This document shows, one piece after another, positions 41,321 through 49,286 of a stretch of DNA of 64,000 nucleotides. Source of the stretch: Peribacillus simplex (GTDB lineage: Bacteria > Bacillota > Bacilli > Bacillales > DSM-1321); NCBI RefSeq assembly GCF_001542915.1, contig NZ_LNNH01000010.1, positions 305,039 to 369,038 of the forward strand. The letters are read 5' to 3'. The first letter of the stretch is position 1. Each line of letters begins with the position of its first letter. The notes under the pieces are model-generated. The model was not told the DNA's origin and did not search any database. It saw nothing but the letters and a program-made list of their open reading frames with translations. Made by a program: the position numbers and the translations under genes.

Positions 41321-41405
41321 TCAACTAACCTGCCCCGATAGTTCCATAAGAAAAAGCTGCCTGAAAGACAGCTCTGATCTTCGGCTAACGCACCTAATAA
41401 GGTTG
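41321..41405 (-). repeat. Three-hairpin intergenic element
   Basis: AACTAACCTGCCCCGATAG, TTCCATAAGAAAA, AGCTGCCTGAAAGACAGCT and CGGCTAACGCACC. The right arm is decayed. It lies 35 nt past the GNAT stop. Confidence 0.9.
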
Positions 41406-41439
41406 TTTAATTTGGGTGGCAATAGCTATTAATCGCCCC

Positions 41440-41850
41440 CTAATCAAGTTTAGCGAAAGCCACTAGGGCACCTTTATCACAAGATTGAAAACCGTTCTTT
41501 TCGTAGAAGTGACGTACATCAGGTGCTTCTTCTGTTAAAAGGACTTTTTGACGTACATCCTTATATTTTTCAAGAACATGCTGCATCATAAGTGTTGCAA
41601 TGCCTTGATTTTGATATGCATTTAAAACTAAAATATCTTGAACATAGACAATTGTCAGTCCATCTCCAACGACCCGAGTTAAACCGATTAATTTCCTGTG
41701 TTCCCATGCTGATACAACATATAAAGATTGAATTAAAGCTTGTTGTAATTGATTTAAATCTTTCGTATATGCATACCATTCAACATCATCATAAAGGCTT
41801 TTTAAATCATCTTGCTCTATATGTTTTTGTTCTATAATAATAATGGACAT
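41440..41850 (-). CDS. GNAT-family N-acetyltransferase
   Basis: A 136-aa GNAT with V-Q-D-I-L-V-L-N-A-Y-Q-N-Q-G-I-A (acetyl-CoA motif A) and H-F-Y-E-K-N-G-F near the end. The pattern L-T-R-V-V-G-D-G resembles the 53055-53474 protein (M-G-R-I-V-G-D-G), so the two are paralogues. AGGAGG precedes the ATG. The substrate is unknown. Confidence 0.85.
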   Translation of the reverse strand: MSIIIIEQKHIEQDDLKSLYDDVEWYAYTKDLNQLQQALIQSLYVVSAWEHRKLIGLTRVVGDGLTIVYVQDILVLNAYQNQGIATLMMQHVLEKYKDVRQKVLLTEEAPDVRHFYEKNGFQSCDKGALVAFAKLD

Positions 41851-42059
41851 TATATTTTCCTCCTCAAAATTTTATTTTGAAGAGTATAAACGTAATTTCA
41901 CCACTGTCTTATACCTCCTTTTAAACTAACATAATGCCTTTTTTGAATAAAATATCGAAATATTACTTCTTTTATTATACAAGAAATAAAATAGGTGGTA
42001 TTAACTTCCATCATGTAATTTTCAAAAAATTTACACATTAGTCCTCATTTTTTTTATAG

Positions 42060-42132
42060 AACTAACCTGCCCTTTAGTTCCATAAGGAAAAGCTGCCTTA
42101 AAGACAGCTCCGATCTTCAGCTAAAGCACAGA
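42060..42132 (-). repeat. Three-hairpin intergenic element
   Basis: AACTAACCTGCCCTTTAGTT, CCATAAGGAAA, AGCTGCCTTAAAGACAGCT and CAGCTAAAGCACAG. The right arm is truncated. It lies 22 nt past the next stop. Confidence 0.9.
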
Positions 42133-42154
42133 AGCCTTTATTTTTCAAATCTCA

Positions 42155-42547
42155 CTAACGTTTTTTCTGGTATTTAATCTGGTCAATATCAAAGTTATTG
42201 ATTTGGAGAGTTATCTCACCCTCTCGCTTATCAGTTTCATCTCCAATCCAACAGCTATACAGTTCAAAATAATCCCCTTTTTCAAGATAGCTGTCCATTC
42301 TTTTACAAAGTTCTAACAGTTTTACTTTTGATTCAGCACAGGTTTCTTGATTCATATATTCCGAAATCTCAATTCCCCAATGACTTGATACCTCGTAAAC
42401 ATAAGGGTTAGTAAACTGATTTTTTTTTACATTTTGCAGTTCGCTATCTCCTGCAAAACATCTTCCAATGTAAAAAGAATCATCTGAATATTCATCAATG
42501 TTAATTGGTAATTCTATATTACAGCCAATGTATGAAGCTAAATTCAT
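42155..42547 (-). CDS. Hypothetical protein, 130 aa
   Basis: A small acidic soluble protein starting M-N-L-A-S-Y-I-G-C-N-I-E-L-P. It has no membrane segment. AAAGGAG precedes the ATG by 9 nt. It resembles the stand-alone immunity-like proteins of Bacillus accessory regions but carries no signature I can name. Confidence 0.6.
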   Translation of the reverse strand: MNLASYIGCNIELPINIDEYSDDSFYIGRCFAGDSELQNVKKNQFTNPYVYEVSSHWGIEISEYMNQETCAESKVKLLELCKRMDSYLEKGDYFELYSCWIGDETDKREGEITLQINNFDIDQIKYQKKR

Positions 42548-42576
42548 TCTTACCGACTCCTTTGATAATCCTTTTT

Positions 42577-42661
42577 AAACTATTCTGCCCCGATAGTTCC
42601 ATAAAGAAAAAGCTGCCTTAAAAACAGCTCTGATCCTCAGCTAGCTCACCCTATAGTTGAA
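42577..42661 (-). repeat. Three-hairpin intergenic element
   Basis: AACTATTCTGCCCCGATAGT, CCATAAAGAAA, AGCTGCCTTAAAAACAGCT and CAGCTAGCTCACCCTATAG. The left stem changes AACTAT/ATAGTT keep pairing. It lies 21 nt past the DUF4279 stop. Confidence 0.9.
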
Positions 42662-42681
42662 CAAGAAAACTAATAATTTTC

Positions 42682-43116
42682 TTAACTAAATATATATAAA
42701 TCAAAGTGGATTTCTGCTTGAATTAAGCTGGAAAAATCTATAATGTTTTTCTGTAAATACATTGCGGGCTTTTCGTCATTTTCTACTTGAATTACAATCA
42801 TAAAAAGAAACTCTAAACTATATTTCTCCTTTAGTTGTTTTAATTCTTTCGTTTTACCTTCAAGAGATTTAAGAATTGTATTCAACTGGTTGTTAATATC
42901 GTATGATTCCTGATATCCAGTGCTTAAAGTCCAAACAGTTTCTTTTCTCCGTCTAATTTTGGTTGATACAAGATTGGGATTATTAATTTTTTCTATAATA
43001 TCTCCCTTTTTGTAAGTTTTTGTAGGTTCAATACTAAGAATATCGGTTACAACCTCCAAAGCAAATTCATCACCAAATACACTAAAGTAAGCCATTACTT
43101 TTGTTTTATCCAGAAT
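42682..43116 (-). CDS. DUF4279 protein with apparent ATT start
   Basis: About 144 aa. The first ATG (43095) begins M-A-Y-F-S-V-F-G-D-E-F, but family members usually have a few residues before A-Y-F-S. Reading back in frame gives L-D-K-T-K-V, and ATT 43116 lies 7 nt after AGAGG. No other start codon fits the ribosome site. An ATT start or a mutated start is inferred. DUF4279 proteins are often orphan immunity-like genes. Confidence 0.65.
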   Translation of the reverse strand: MLDKTKVMAYFSVFGDEFALEVVTDILSIEPTKTYKKGDIIEKINNPNLVSTKIRRRKETVWTLSTGYQESYDINNQLNTILKSLEGKTKELKQLKEKYSLEFLFMIVIQVENDEKPAMYLQKNIIDFSSLIQAEIHFDLYIFS

Positions 43117-43200
43117 ACTTCATCCTCTTTCTATCTTAAATGGTGTTTATTTACTTGTATCATACATAATAATAAACGCCTGAACAATCAAGGTTTTCTT

Positions 43201-43288
43201 CTTCAACTATCCTGCCCCGATAGTCCCATAAAAAAAAGCTGCCTTAAAGACAGCTCTGATCTTCAGCTAACGCACCCGTTAGTTGAAG
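43201..43288 (-). repeat. Three-hairpin intergenic element, near-consensus
   Basis: CTTCAACTATCCTGCCCC, GATAGTCCCATAA, AGCTGCCTTAAAGACAGCT and CAGCTAACGCACCCGTTAG then TTGAAG. The outer CTTCAAC and GTTGAAG form terminal inverted repeats. It lies 8 nt past the 43297 stop. Confidence 0.95.
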
Positions 43289-43296
43289 TAAGTCTT

Positions 43297-43512
43297 TTAT
43301 TTTTTTTTGATAAATATTCTATTTAAAATACTAATGACAAAAATTGAAAATATAAAAATTAAAGTAGAGATTATGGCAGATGAATTATCAAATCGAGATT
43401 CATAATTAGCTATCAATATAAGATAAATTAATAATCCTGCTAAATATATAAGAATTGTTTTCATAATTAGCTTAGATATCCTTTCGAATTCTTTATCCTT
43501 TAATTTTAACAA
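43297..43512 (-). CDS. Small membrane protein, 71 aa
   Basis: Two hydrophobic helices (about 17-35 and 46-63) lie between charged ends (K-L-K-D-K-E-F-E-R, I-F-I-K-K-K). TTG 43512 follows GAAGAGGG. The function is unknown. Confidence 0.55.
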   Translation of the reverse strand: MLKLKDKEFERISKLIMKTILIYLAGLLIYLILIANYESRFDNSSAIISTLIFIFSIFVISILNRIFIKKK

Positions 43513-43551
43513 AAAACCCTCTTCAATCTCTGGAATAATATAAGTTCTTTA

Positions 43552-43634
43552 TAAACTAACCTGCCCCTTTAGTTGCATAAAAAAAGCTGCCTTAAAGACA
43601 ACTCCTTGTTCAACTAACGCACCCGTTAGTTTAA
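43552..43634 (-). repeat. Three-hairpin intergenic element
   Basis: AACTAACCTGCCCCTTTAG, TTGCATAAAA, AGCTGCCTTAAAGACAACT and CAACTAACGCACCCGTTAG. The right arm is a perfect AACTAAC/GTTAGTT hairpin. It is 88 nt beyond the lipoprotein gene's stop. Confidence 0.92.
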
Positions 43635-43721
43635 GTATTATTCTTCACAAACTATCGGTTGGTTTAATTCAGCAATAAGAAATAACGTGTAGTTATCAAA
43701 ATTGTTGATATGAATAAAGGT

Positions 43722-44168
43722 TTAAAAATTATCGTTATTAGAAAGGTATTCTGCGACATCTTTAGGAACTTTAAAATTAAAGTTTAGTTTCTTTGTTTTA
43801 AAGTTGATATAAGGACTGTCTTTATAGGTAGTAATTGTAGCTATTTGTTTAAGTTCCTTTTCATCTGTGTTAGACTCTCCAAGTTTAATTGTATCCTCTT
43901 GGGACATCTTATAAATATTCTCTTTTGTTGCATTTGAAGGAATATCCGCAATACTCCATTTATCAACTTTAAGTGCATTAACAAATTCATTTACACCATT
44001 TTTATTATTGATAACATTTAAAATCAATTCTGGATTTTCTACTGACGACACTTCTATCTTTTGGAGTTTCTCAAGCCCAAAGTCTTCTTTCATATCTTTT
44101 TTTTCATTGCTGCACCCGAATAAAAGTATAGATATGCTAAATATAAATATCATACAAACTTTTTTCAT
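43722..44168 (-). CDS. Putative lipoprotein, 148 aa
   Basis: A signal peptide with lipobox L-F-G-C is followed by a Lys/Glu/Asn-rich domain. ATG 44168 is the start (TGGGGG upstream); the frame extends further but has no better site. It is probably lipid-anchored outside the membrane. The function is unknown. Confidence 0.65.
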   Translation of the reverse strand: MKKVCMIFIFSISILLFGCSNEKKDMKEDFGLEKLQKIEVSSVENPELILNVINNKNGVNEFVNALKVDKWSIADIPSNATKENIYKMSQEDTIKLGESNTDEKELKQIATITTYKDSPYINFKTKKLNFNFKVPKDVAEYLSNNDNF

Positions 44169-44357
44169 AATTTTTGTCCCCCATCCAAGAATCAAGTTCA
44201 TACAATCACTTACTAAATCAAGAAAATTTTAACACTTATGGATAATTATTAATATTTATATACAATCTAAATTAATATCGGTCTTAAGCCTTAGAATATA
44301 CAAATAATAAGACTAAACTATAAATTACTTCTCTTAAACTAATCAATCCTGGCTGTT

Positions 44358-44463
44358 TTACGTTGTTAATACTTCTTTTAACCTTTCTCTATCAAGTACA
44401 TCCTCTAAATGATCTTTCACATAATCATTAACAAACTCTGGATTTAAGGAAATATTTTGGACA
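44358..44463 (-). pseudogene. C-terminal fragment of an unknown gene
   Basis: About 34 codons read ...N-P-E-F-V-N-D-Y-V-K-D-H-L-E-D-V-L-D-R-E-R-L to TAA without a start. It abuts an IS3 remnant, which probably removed the rest. The region 44660-44858 holds no recognisable gene. Confidence 0.4.
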
Positions 44464-44479
44464 GGAAAAAATTAATTTT

Positions 44480-44630
44480 TATGCTGTATTCATAATTCGA
44501 TTTTCAATGGCTTGTGGGGTTTGATAGCCCAAGCTGCTGTGAATTCTTTTTCGGTTATACCAACCTTCAATAAGTTTGAATAATATCTTTAGATGGATAA
44601 GGACGGTATTTTTCTTCGTAATAGAACGAA
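44480..44630 (-). mobile_element. IS3-family transposase remnant (IS150-like C-terminus)
   Basis: The minus strand encodes F-K-L-I-E-G-W-Y-N-R-K-R-I-H-S-S-L-G-Y-Q and T-P-Q-A-I-E-N-R to a TAA at 44480. This is the conserved end of IS3-group OrfB (DDE) transposases. The catalytic core and the other end are absent. Confidence 0.75.
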
Positions 44631-44858
44631 TTCTAAAATGTGTCCATGAAACTATTCCAAATCTTCTATTCCTTCAAAACGTTTAGCTTCTGCTTAATGA
44701 GATACCTGTCCCGGGTACAAATATATGTGCTGTTTTTATTCTCGGTAGTATGGTCGGCCTGGTACCGAAGTTGCACTAATTGACGTACCAACGGTAGGAA
44801 GTTATTACTTGTTCCATTATTTCGCCTTCTAAAAGATTAGGTTATCGTATTAATTATT

Positions 44859-44930
44859 GTTCAACTATACTGCCCCTTTAGTTGCAGCTGTTTCCAGCCC
44901 CTTAATGAACTAAAGCACCCGTTAGTTCTA
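44859..44930 (-). repeat. Intergenic element, short TTAATGAACTAAAG subfamily
   Basis: GTTCAACTATACTGCCCC, TTTAGTTGCAGCTG, TTTCCAGCCCC and TTAATGAACTAAAGCACCCG then TTAGTTC. The DUF3953 gene's TAG is the last three bases. Confidence 0.75.
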
Positions 44931-45146
44931 TAAGAAATAAACAAGTAAAATAAATATAGAGATAACAATATTCATATACCCCCAAAATCCTTTTCTGTCT
45001 TTTTGAAGTTCGACAAAGCCTGTCACCAATATAAATGCCCCAAGGAAAAATATATAATACGGCATTAACTTAAAGGTTTGAGTTATTAGACTATAACCTG
45101 ATAGAACAATAATCACTATCGCCAAGATAATTCTAACCATTTTCAA
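44928..45146 (-). CDS. DUF3953 small membrane protein
   Basis: A 72-aa protein with three short helices and the Q-K-D-R-K-G-F-W-G-Y motif before the last, as in DUF3953. TTG 45146 follows AGGGGG by 10 nt. The function is unknown. Its stop codon abuts the element's right hairpin. Confidence 0.68.
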   Translation of the reverse strand: MKMVRIILAIVIIVLSGYSLITQTFKLMPYYIFFLGAFILVTGFVELQKDRKGFWGYMNIVISIFILLVYFL

Positions 45147-45245
45147 AAATGTATTTCCCCCTAAAAATTAAGTTCTGCACTATTTCTTTTATAATCCTAC
45201 CATATAACACCTTATCACTTGTATGGTAATTGGAAATACTTTCTT

Positions 45246-45330
45246 TCACTAACCTGCCCCTTTAATTCATTAAGAAAGAGCTGTCTTAAAGTTAGCTCTG
45301 ATCTTCTGCAGACGCACTCGTTAGATGAAG
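45246..45330 (-). repeat. Three-hairpin intergenic element
   Basis: CACTAACCTGCCCCTTTAA, TTCATTAAGAAA, GAGCTGTCTTAAAGTTAGCTC and CAGACGCACTCGTTAGATG. The stop codon of the 45321 gene lies inside the right arm. Confidence 0.85.
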
Positions 45331-45551
45331 AGTGGGTAATAGAATATTAAAATAAATCCTAATAAAATAAGACCAAAGAGAATGATTAATCCACTTGTAT
45401 TTAGTAAAACGTCTAATATCACCCATAATAAATAGAGAATTTTATATTTTCTACTTTCATCCTTATTATTTTTGTAGGCTTCTTTAATTAGCCACCCTAA
45501 AATGCTACTTCCAACAACAATTAATATAATACCAATAGCCATTATTTTCAT
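45321..45551 (-). CDS. Small membrane protein, 76 aa
   Basis: Two helices (about 3-21 and 46-70) flank a Lys-rich loop (Y-K-N-N-K-D-E-S-R-K-Y-K). ATG 45551 is taken as the start. The longer frame to 45629 begins at an ATG formed by the repeat (TAAATGGGGCAG) and is probably spurious. AAAAGGAG lies 16 nt before 45551, which is long. The stop TAA lies within the element. Confidence 0.5.
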   Translation of the reverse strand: MKIMAIGIILIVVGSSILGWLIKEAYKNNKDESRKYKILYLLWVILDVLLNTSGLIILFGLILLGFILIFYYPLFI

Positions 45552-45610
45552 AAACGTGGTTTTGTTACTCCTTTTAAGGAAATTCGTATGCCTCGTTTGT
45601 CCCTTTTTTA

Positions 45611-45697
45611 TTGAACTGACCTGCCCCATTTAGTCGCATAAAAAAGCTGCCTGAAAGACAGCTTCGATCTTCAGCTAACGCACCATGTCAGCTGAAG
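45611..45697 (-). repeat. Three-hairpin intergenic element
   Basis: TTGAACTGACCTGCCCC, ATTTAGTCGCATAA, AGCTGCCTGAAAGACAGCT and CAGCTAACGCACCATG then TCAGCTGAAG. Confidence 0.9.
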
Positions 45698-45709
45698 AAC
45701 TAGGGTATT

Positions 45710-46129
45710 TCATTTTTTCTTTTGTAAGAAGATAGAATCCCAAAACCAATAAATAGCAGCTGCTGTAAAACTAAAACCGTAATATATTTGGGTTTTAACT
45801 AAATATGTAGGTTCGATTCTAATTACCATCACATTAAATAAAAATACTGCTACAAAAGAAAGTACCGTGTAAATTAAAAGATAAAACACATTAAATTTTC
45901 TCGGGCGTTTATTAAATATAATTTGCAATGGTACTGCAAAAAGTAAATAAGGTATAACAACATAAAGAGAATATATAATAACAGGCATTAACTGCAACCA
46001 AGAGGGCTCTCCACTAAATATAATTATAAAAACAGAAAAAGAGATACAAGACAAGAATAGACTAATAAAATAATAAGGTATTACATCGCTAATTATTGAT
46101 ACTTTTTCGCTTAATTTCCAAATCTCCAA
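45710..46129 (-). CDS. Membrane protein, 139 aa
   Basis: Four hydrophobic helices with short basic loops (F-N-K-R-P-R-K). TTG 46129 is the start, 9 nt after GGAAGG. No family is recognised. Confidence 0.58.
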   Translation of the reverse strand: MEIWKLSEKVSIISDVIPYYFISLFLSCISFSVFIIIFSGEPSWLQLMPVIIYSLYVVIPYLLFAVPLQIIFNKRPRKFNVFYLLIYTVLSFVAVFLFNVMVIRIEPTYLVKTQIYYGFSFTAAAIYWFWDSIFLQKKK

Positions 46130-46183
46130 TTTTGCTCAACCTTCCCGTATGTCATGTTAATTTATTCCATAATAATATCATTT

Positions 46184-46272
46184 CTTCAACTATTCTGCCC
46201 CGTTAGTGCCATAAGAAAAAGCTGCCTTAAAGACAGCTCCGATCTTCAGCAAACGCATCTGTTAGTTTAAGT
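46184..46272 (-). repeat. Three-hairpin intergenic element
   Basis: CTTCAACTATTCTGCCCC, GTTAGTGCCATAAG, AGCTGCCTTAAAGACAGCT and CAGCAAACGCATCTGTTAG. It is 51 nt past the DUF6176 stop. Confidence 0.9.
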
Positions 46273-46322
46273 GTAACCCTTCACAAAACACCTAATAACC
46301 ATTACTGTAAATTTAATATAAA

Positions 46323-46670
46323 TTACGGTTTCATTATATCCCTAACTTTCTCAGGTATCATAACAACCTCCGTATTTAGGTCAACAGGTCTAAAACTTGA
46401 GTCTATACATTCCTCCCAATATTTTAAATGCTTTTTATCAATCCAATGGTTTGATTCTTCGACATTTTGACCACCTTCTCCTTGTACTGAGTACCAATAT
46501 AAATACTCATTCCCATCAAGCTTCTCTCTAAATATGGTTTCAACATACATCCTTTCACCTTCTAAAGTAATAAGACCATCCTTCATATTGTCGTTTAAAA
46601 ATTTCATCCATTCATCTACTATTTCTGATTTACCTTCATTTACTCTAAACCTTGTTAATTCTACATTCAC
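46323..46670 (-). CDS. DUF6176 protein
   Basis: A 115-aa protein starting N-V-E-L-T-R-F-R-V-N-E-G-K-S with a central L-Y-W-Y-S-V-Q-G-E-G and a later H-W-I-D-K-K-H-L-K-Y-W, typical of DUF6176. The ligand and role are unknown. GTG 46670 follows AAGGTGGG. Confidence 0.7.
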   Translation of the reverse strand: MNVELTRFRVNEGKSEIVDEWMKFLNDNMKDGLITLEGERMYVETIFREKLDGNEYLYWYSVQGEGGQNVEESNHWIDKKHLKYWEECIDSSFRPVDLNTEVVMIPEKVRDIMKP

Positions 46671-46721
46671 AATATCCCACCTTAATTTTTACTTCAGTAT
46701 TCCGTGCAATTCTTAATTCTT

Positions 46722-46807
46722 CTTCAACTAAACTGCCCCGATTTTCGCATACAGAAAAAGCTGCCTGAAAGACAGCTTCGATCTTCAGTTACCGCACCGA
46801 TTACAGG
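46722..46807 (-). repeat. Three-hairpin intergenic element
   Basis: CTTCAACTAAACTGCCCC, GATTTTCGCATACAG, AGCTGCCTGAAAGACAGCT and CAGTTACCGCACCGATTAC. It lies 5 nt past the DUF4083 stop. Confidence 0.88.
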
Positions 46808-46812
46808 AAAGT

Positions 46813-46989
46813 TTAATCTTTCTTATCCTTTTCGAGTAAATCAATTATTCTATCAAGCTTTTGTTCGATATTTTCTGACTTGTTTGGGTGTTTAGTAACT
46901 AAAGAACGAACAAGAAAAAACACACCAGAAAAAATTCCAAATATAAAAATAAGGAAGACTAGTTGATATAACATATCGCCAATATTCAA
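46813..46989 (-). CDS. DUF4083 small membrane protein
   Basis: A 58-aa protein that starts at TTG 46989. The N-terminal helix follows N-I-G-D-M-L-Y-Q-L, and the C-terminal E-Q-K-L-D-R-I-I-D-L-L-E-K-D-K-K-D is the family hallmark. The SD (GGCAGG) is weak. It was probably missed by ATG-only gene calling. A short decayed element remnant lies further on at 47053-47078. Confidence 0.72.
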   Translation of the reverse strand: MNIGDMLYQLVFLIFIFGIFSGVFFLVRSLVTKHPNKSENIEQKLDRIIDLLEKDKKD

Positions 46990-47088
46990 TTTAATTCCTG
47001 CCTTTATAGGTATTGGTGTTAGTGTACCTTATTTATAAGGGCACAATTCTATAACACTAGCCCCTTTAGTTGAAGGCCTCATTTTTGC

Positions 47089-47556
47089 TTATTTTTTCAA
47101 AAAAACGACACTGTCGCTTCTTTCCACTTGAAAATTTAAATCATCCTTACTATTAAGCATATAACTTGCATCTTTCACATTCTCAGATTCAAACGATATA
47201 CCATATCCATTATTCTCAGGATACCCATATAAATAGCAGACCACTTTTCCATCGTTCAAAAAGACAATCTGATTCATTCCTTCATTTACAGTTTCGCTAA
47301 TGGTATCCCATTTATAGCCTACCGTTTCATATATATCATCTTTCGGGGTATATGGCCGAAAGGAATATACTACATCCCAGTCGAACGGTGTTACATCTAA
47401 TAAATTTATTGTTTCAACGGAATTTCCAATTGATAACACTTCTTCTTTTAACAGCTCTTCGTTTACATCCCATAATTCCTTCTTTAGTAGATTCATAACG
47501 ATAGCTATACATATTATACCGAAAACAATGATCACTACTGTTTTTTTAGATTTCAA
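47089..47556 (-). CDS. Single-pass exported protein, 155 aa
   Basis: A basic N-terminus (K-S-K-K) and helix V-V-I-I-V-F-G-I-I-C-I-A-I-V anchor a soluble extracytoplasmic domain (...F-D-W-D-V-V-Y-S-F-R-P-Y). TTG 47556 is chosen because AAGGTGG lies 7 nt upstream; the frame continues up to 47601. The family is unknown. Confidence 0.6.
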   Translation of the reverse strand: MKSKKTVVIIVFGIICIAIVMNLLKKELWDVNEELLKEEVLSIGNSVETINLLDVTPFDWDVVYSFRPYTPKDDIYETVGYKWDTISETVNEGMNQIVFLNDGKVVCYLYGYPENNGYGISFESENVKDASYMLNSKDDLNFQVERSDSVVFLKK

Positions 47557-47641
47557 TCTGTAACCACCTTGAACAGCAAAATTCCTAACGAAGTTATTCA
47601 CTTCATTATAACAATGTTTTCCAAAAAAAGTCTGAAATCTT

Positions 47642-47675
47642 TATAACCTGCCCCTTTATTTCCATAAAAAAGGAT
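47642..47675 (-). repeat. Left half of the intergenic element
   Basis: TATAACCTGCCCCTTTATTT and CCATAAAAAAGG are present. The core and right arm are missing, replaced by IS3-derived sequence. Confidence 0.5.
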
Positions 47676-47677
47676 GG

Positions 47678-47795
47678 TATGTCAACGCTAAATCGAACAA
47701 CATTTTTAAGGGTAATTTTTTTATATTCTAGAGGACTTAAGTAGCCAAGAGGTCCATGAATTCGTAGCTTATTAAACCCGTTCACTTAGTCTACA
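47678..47795 (-). mobile_element. Second IS3-family remnant
   Basis: The minus strand reads N-K-L-R-I-H-G-P-L-G-Y-L-S-P-L-E-Y-K-K and I-T-L-K-N-V-V, the C-terminus of another IS3-group OrfB, followed by a TGTCAAC terminal sequence. It differs in sequence from the 44480 remnant. The stretch 47800-48046 has no recognised gene. Confidence 0.65.
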
Positions 47796-48046
47796 AAATT
47801 CGAGAGTTAGCCTGGATATATTGGAATGTTTAAAAAAACTATTATTTTTTTAAAGGAGATTTTTGTAATTTTGGTTAGCACCACCGTGCCATCAGCCTAA
47901 GAAAACAGGCCACCCCTAAAACCATAAATATATTTTTTCTTTTCACAATAGATCCTAAAAATTCTGTTTTAGCTTGATGGTAATGGGGGCCAACCAACAA
48001 AATGCGGAAAGTGTATATTATCAAGACCTAAAAAGCCATAAAAAAT

Positions 48047-48092
48047 AAAGGCCGATACATATTAGACATGATTAATATGTATCGCCCTTTTA
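48047..48092 (-). terminator. Terminator of the FMN reductase gene
   Basis: GGCCGATACATATTA and TAATATGTATCGCC form a 12-14-bp stem with flanking A- and T-runs, about 40 nt past the 48132 stop. Confidence 0.8.
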
Positions 48093-48131
48093 CTTCATGT
48101 TTTACAATCGCGCCCCGATTGCCGAATAAAA

Positions 48132-48686
48132 CTAAACTTGATATTTCTGAATCAAACCTACAAACGTATCGACAAAAGATTGTAAGAATTGAACAGTTCC
48201 TTCATTCTTAACTTTGCCGTTTTCATCCAATAAAGCTGCCGCGTTACTCAAATAAGCTTCCGGTTGTTGAACCACTGGCATATTTAAGCATACAAGTGAT
48301 TGACGTAAATGGTGGTTTGCCCCAAAACCGCCTAAATTACCAGGTGATTGACTAATAATGGCTGCTGGTATACCATTCCAAACACTCGCTCCATAAGGAC
48401 GTGAACCTATATCCAGTGCATTACTTAATACAGCTGGCACAGAACGGTTATATTCAGGTGTTACAAATAAAAAAGCATCAAATTGCTTTGTTTTGTTACG
48501 AAATGCCGTATATTCTGGTAGGACATTATTTTCACTATCATCATCCTGATTATAGAATGGGAGATTTCCGATTTCGATACATTCTGTTTCATATCCTTCG
48601 GGAAACAAAGCTGCAACATTCGATGCGATTTTTTTAGAAAAAGATTCTTTTCGTAAGCTACCAACTAAAATACCGATTTTTGTCAT
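48132..48686 (-). CDS. NAD(P)H-dependent FMN reductase
   Basis: A 184-aa flavodoxin-like reductase with L-V-G-S-L-R-K-E-S-F-S and T-P-E-Y-N-R-S-V-P-A-V-L-S-N-A-L-D, the azoreductase/YhdA-like pattern. It reduces FMN, quinones or azo dyes using NADPH. GAAAGGATG precedes the ATG. It is divergent from a broken HxlR regulator that probably once controlled it. Confidence 0.88.
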   Translation of the reverse strand: MTKIGILVGSLRKESFSKKIASNVAALFPEGYETECIEIGNLPFYNQDDDSENNVLPEYTAFRNKTKQFDAFLFVTPEYNRSVPAVLSNALDIGSRPYGASVWNGIPAAIISQSPGNLGGFGANHHLRQSLVCLNMPVVQQPEAYLSNAAALLDENGKVKNEGTVQFLQSFVDTFVGLIQKYQV

Positions 48687-48795
48687 TTAATATCATCCTT
48701 TCTCTCAATGTTATTATTACGCATAATGGTCATATTAAAAAGTACGCACTTAAAAGTGGTATAGTATAGAAAAAGATACTTAAGGAGCTATTAGG

Positions 48796-49146
48796 CTGAA
48801 TATAGAACCAGAATCATGCTGTGTAGAAGATGCTTTAAGTATATTAGTCGGGAAATGGGAACCAATTATCTTAGTGCATTTATTTACGAACGGTACTCAA
48901 AGATTCAGTGAGTTAAAACGAAGAATACCTGGAATCACGCAAAAAATGTTCACCAATCAATGACGTGAGTTAGAAAACGAGGATACTATTCAGCGCGTTG
49001 TCTTTCCACAGGTTCCTCCTAAAGTGGAATATTCGATTACTGAATACAGCAGGAGCTTGGAACACATCTTACACGCAATGCATGAATGGGGAACAAAGCA
49101 TACATTGCATAAAAGACAAAAATCGAACGAAAGAGCGAGTAAATAA
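48796..49146 (+). pseudogene. HxlR-family regulator, broken by TGA
   Basis: The frame encodes C-C-V-E-D-A-L-S-I-L-V-G-K-W-E-P-I-I-L and R-F-S-E-L-K-R-R-I-P-G-I-T-Q-K-M, a clear HxlR winged helix. TGA at 48961-48963 interrupts it just before R-E-L-E. The frame then runs on to TAA 49144. The start is also odd: AAGGAG is followed 8 nt later by CTG, not ATG. The neighbouring reductase probably lost its repressor or sensor. Confidence 0.78.
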
Positions 49147-49191
49147 AATACGGCCTTTATTGGGTGCTTTTACATTTTTAATATCTTTGCT

Positions 49192-49278
49192 AAACGAACC
49201 TGCCCCGTTAGTTCCATAAGAAAAGAGCTGCCTTTAAAACAGCTCCGATCTTCGGCAAACGCACCCGTTAGTTCATTA
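49192..49278 (-). repeat. Three-hairpin intergenic element (twin of 54530)
   Basis: GAACCTGCCCCGTTAGTTCC, ATAAGAAAAG, GAGCTGCCTTTAAAACAGCTC and CGGCAAACGCACCCGTTAG. The GAGCTGCC..TTTAAAAC core and CGGCAAACG arm are shared with the 54530 copy only. Confidence 0.92.
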
Positions 49279-49286
49279 AGGATATT

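Noticed and set aside
44660-44858. Possible gene remnant between IS3 fragment and DUF3953
   Set aside because: Short open stretches on both strands give no recognisable protein and no start signal.
17809-49146. TGA reassigned to tryptophan
   Set aside because: The three in-frame TGAs lie where Arg, Trp and probably Leu would be expected, and TGA is used as a normal stop in many neighbouring genes.
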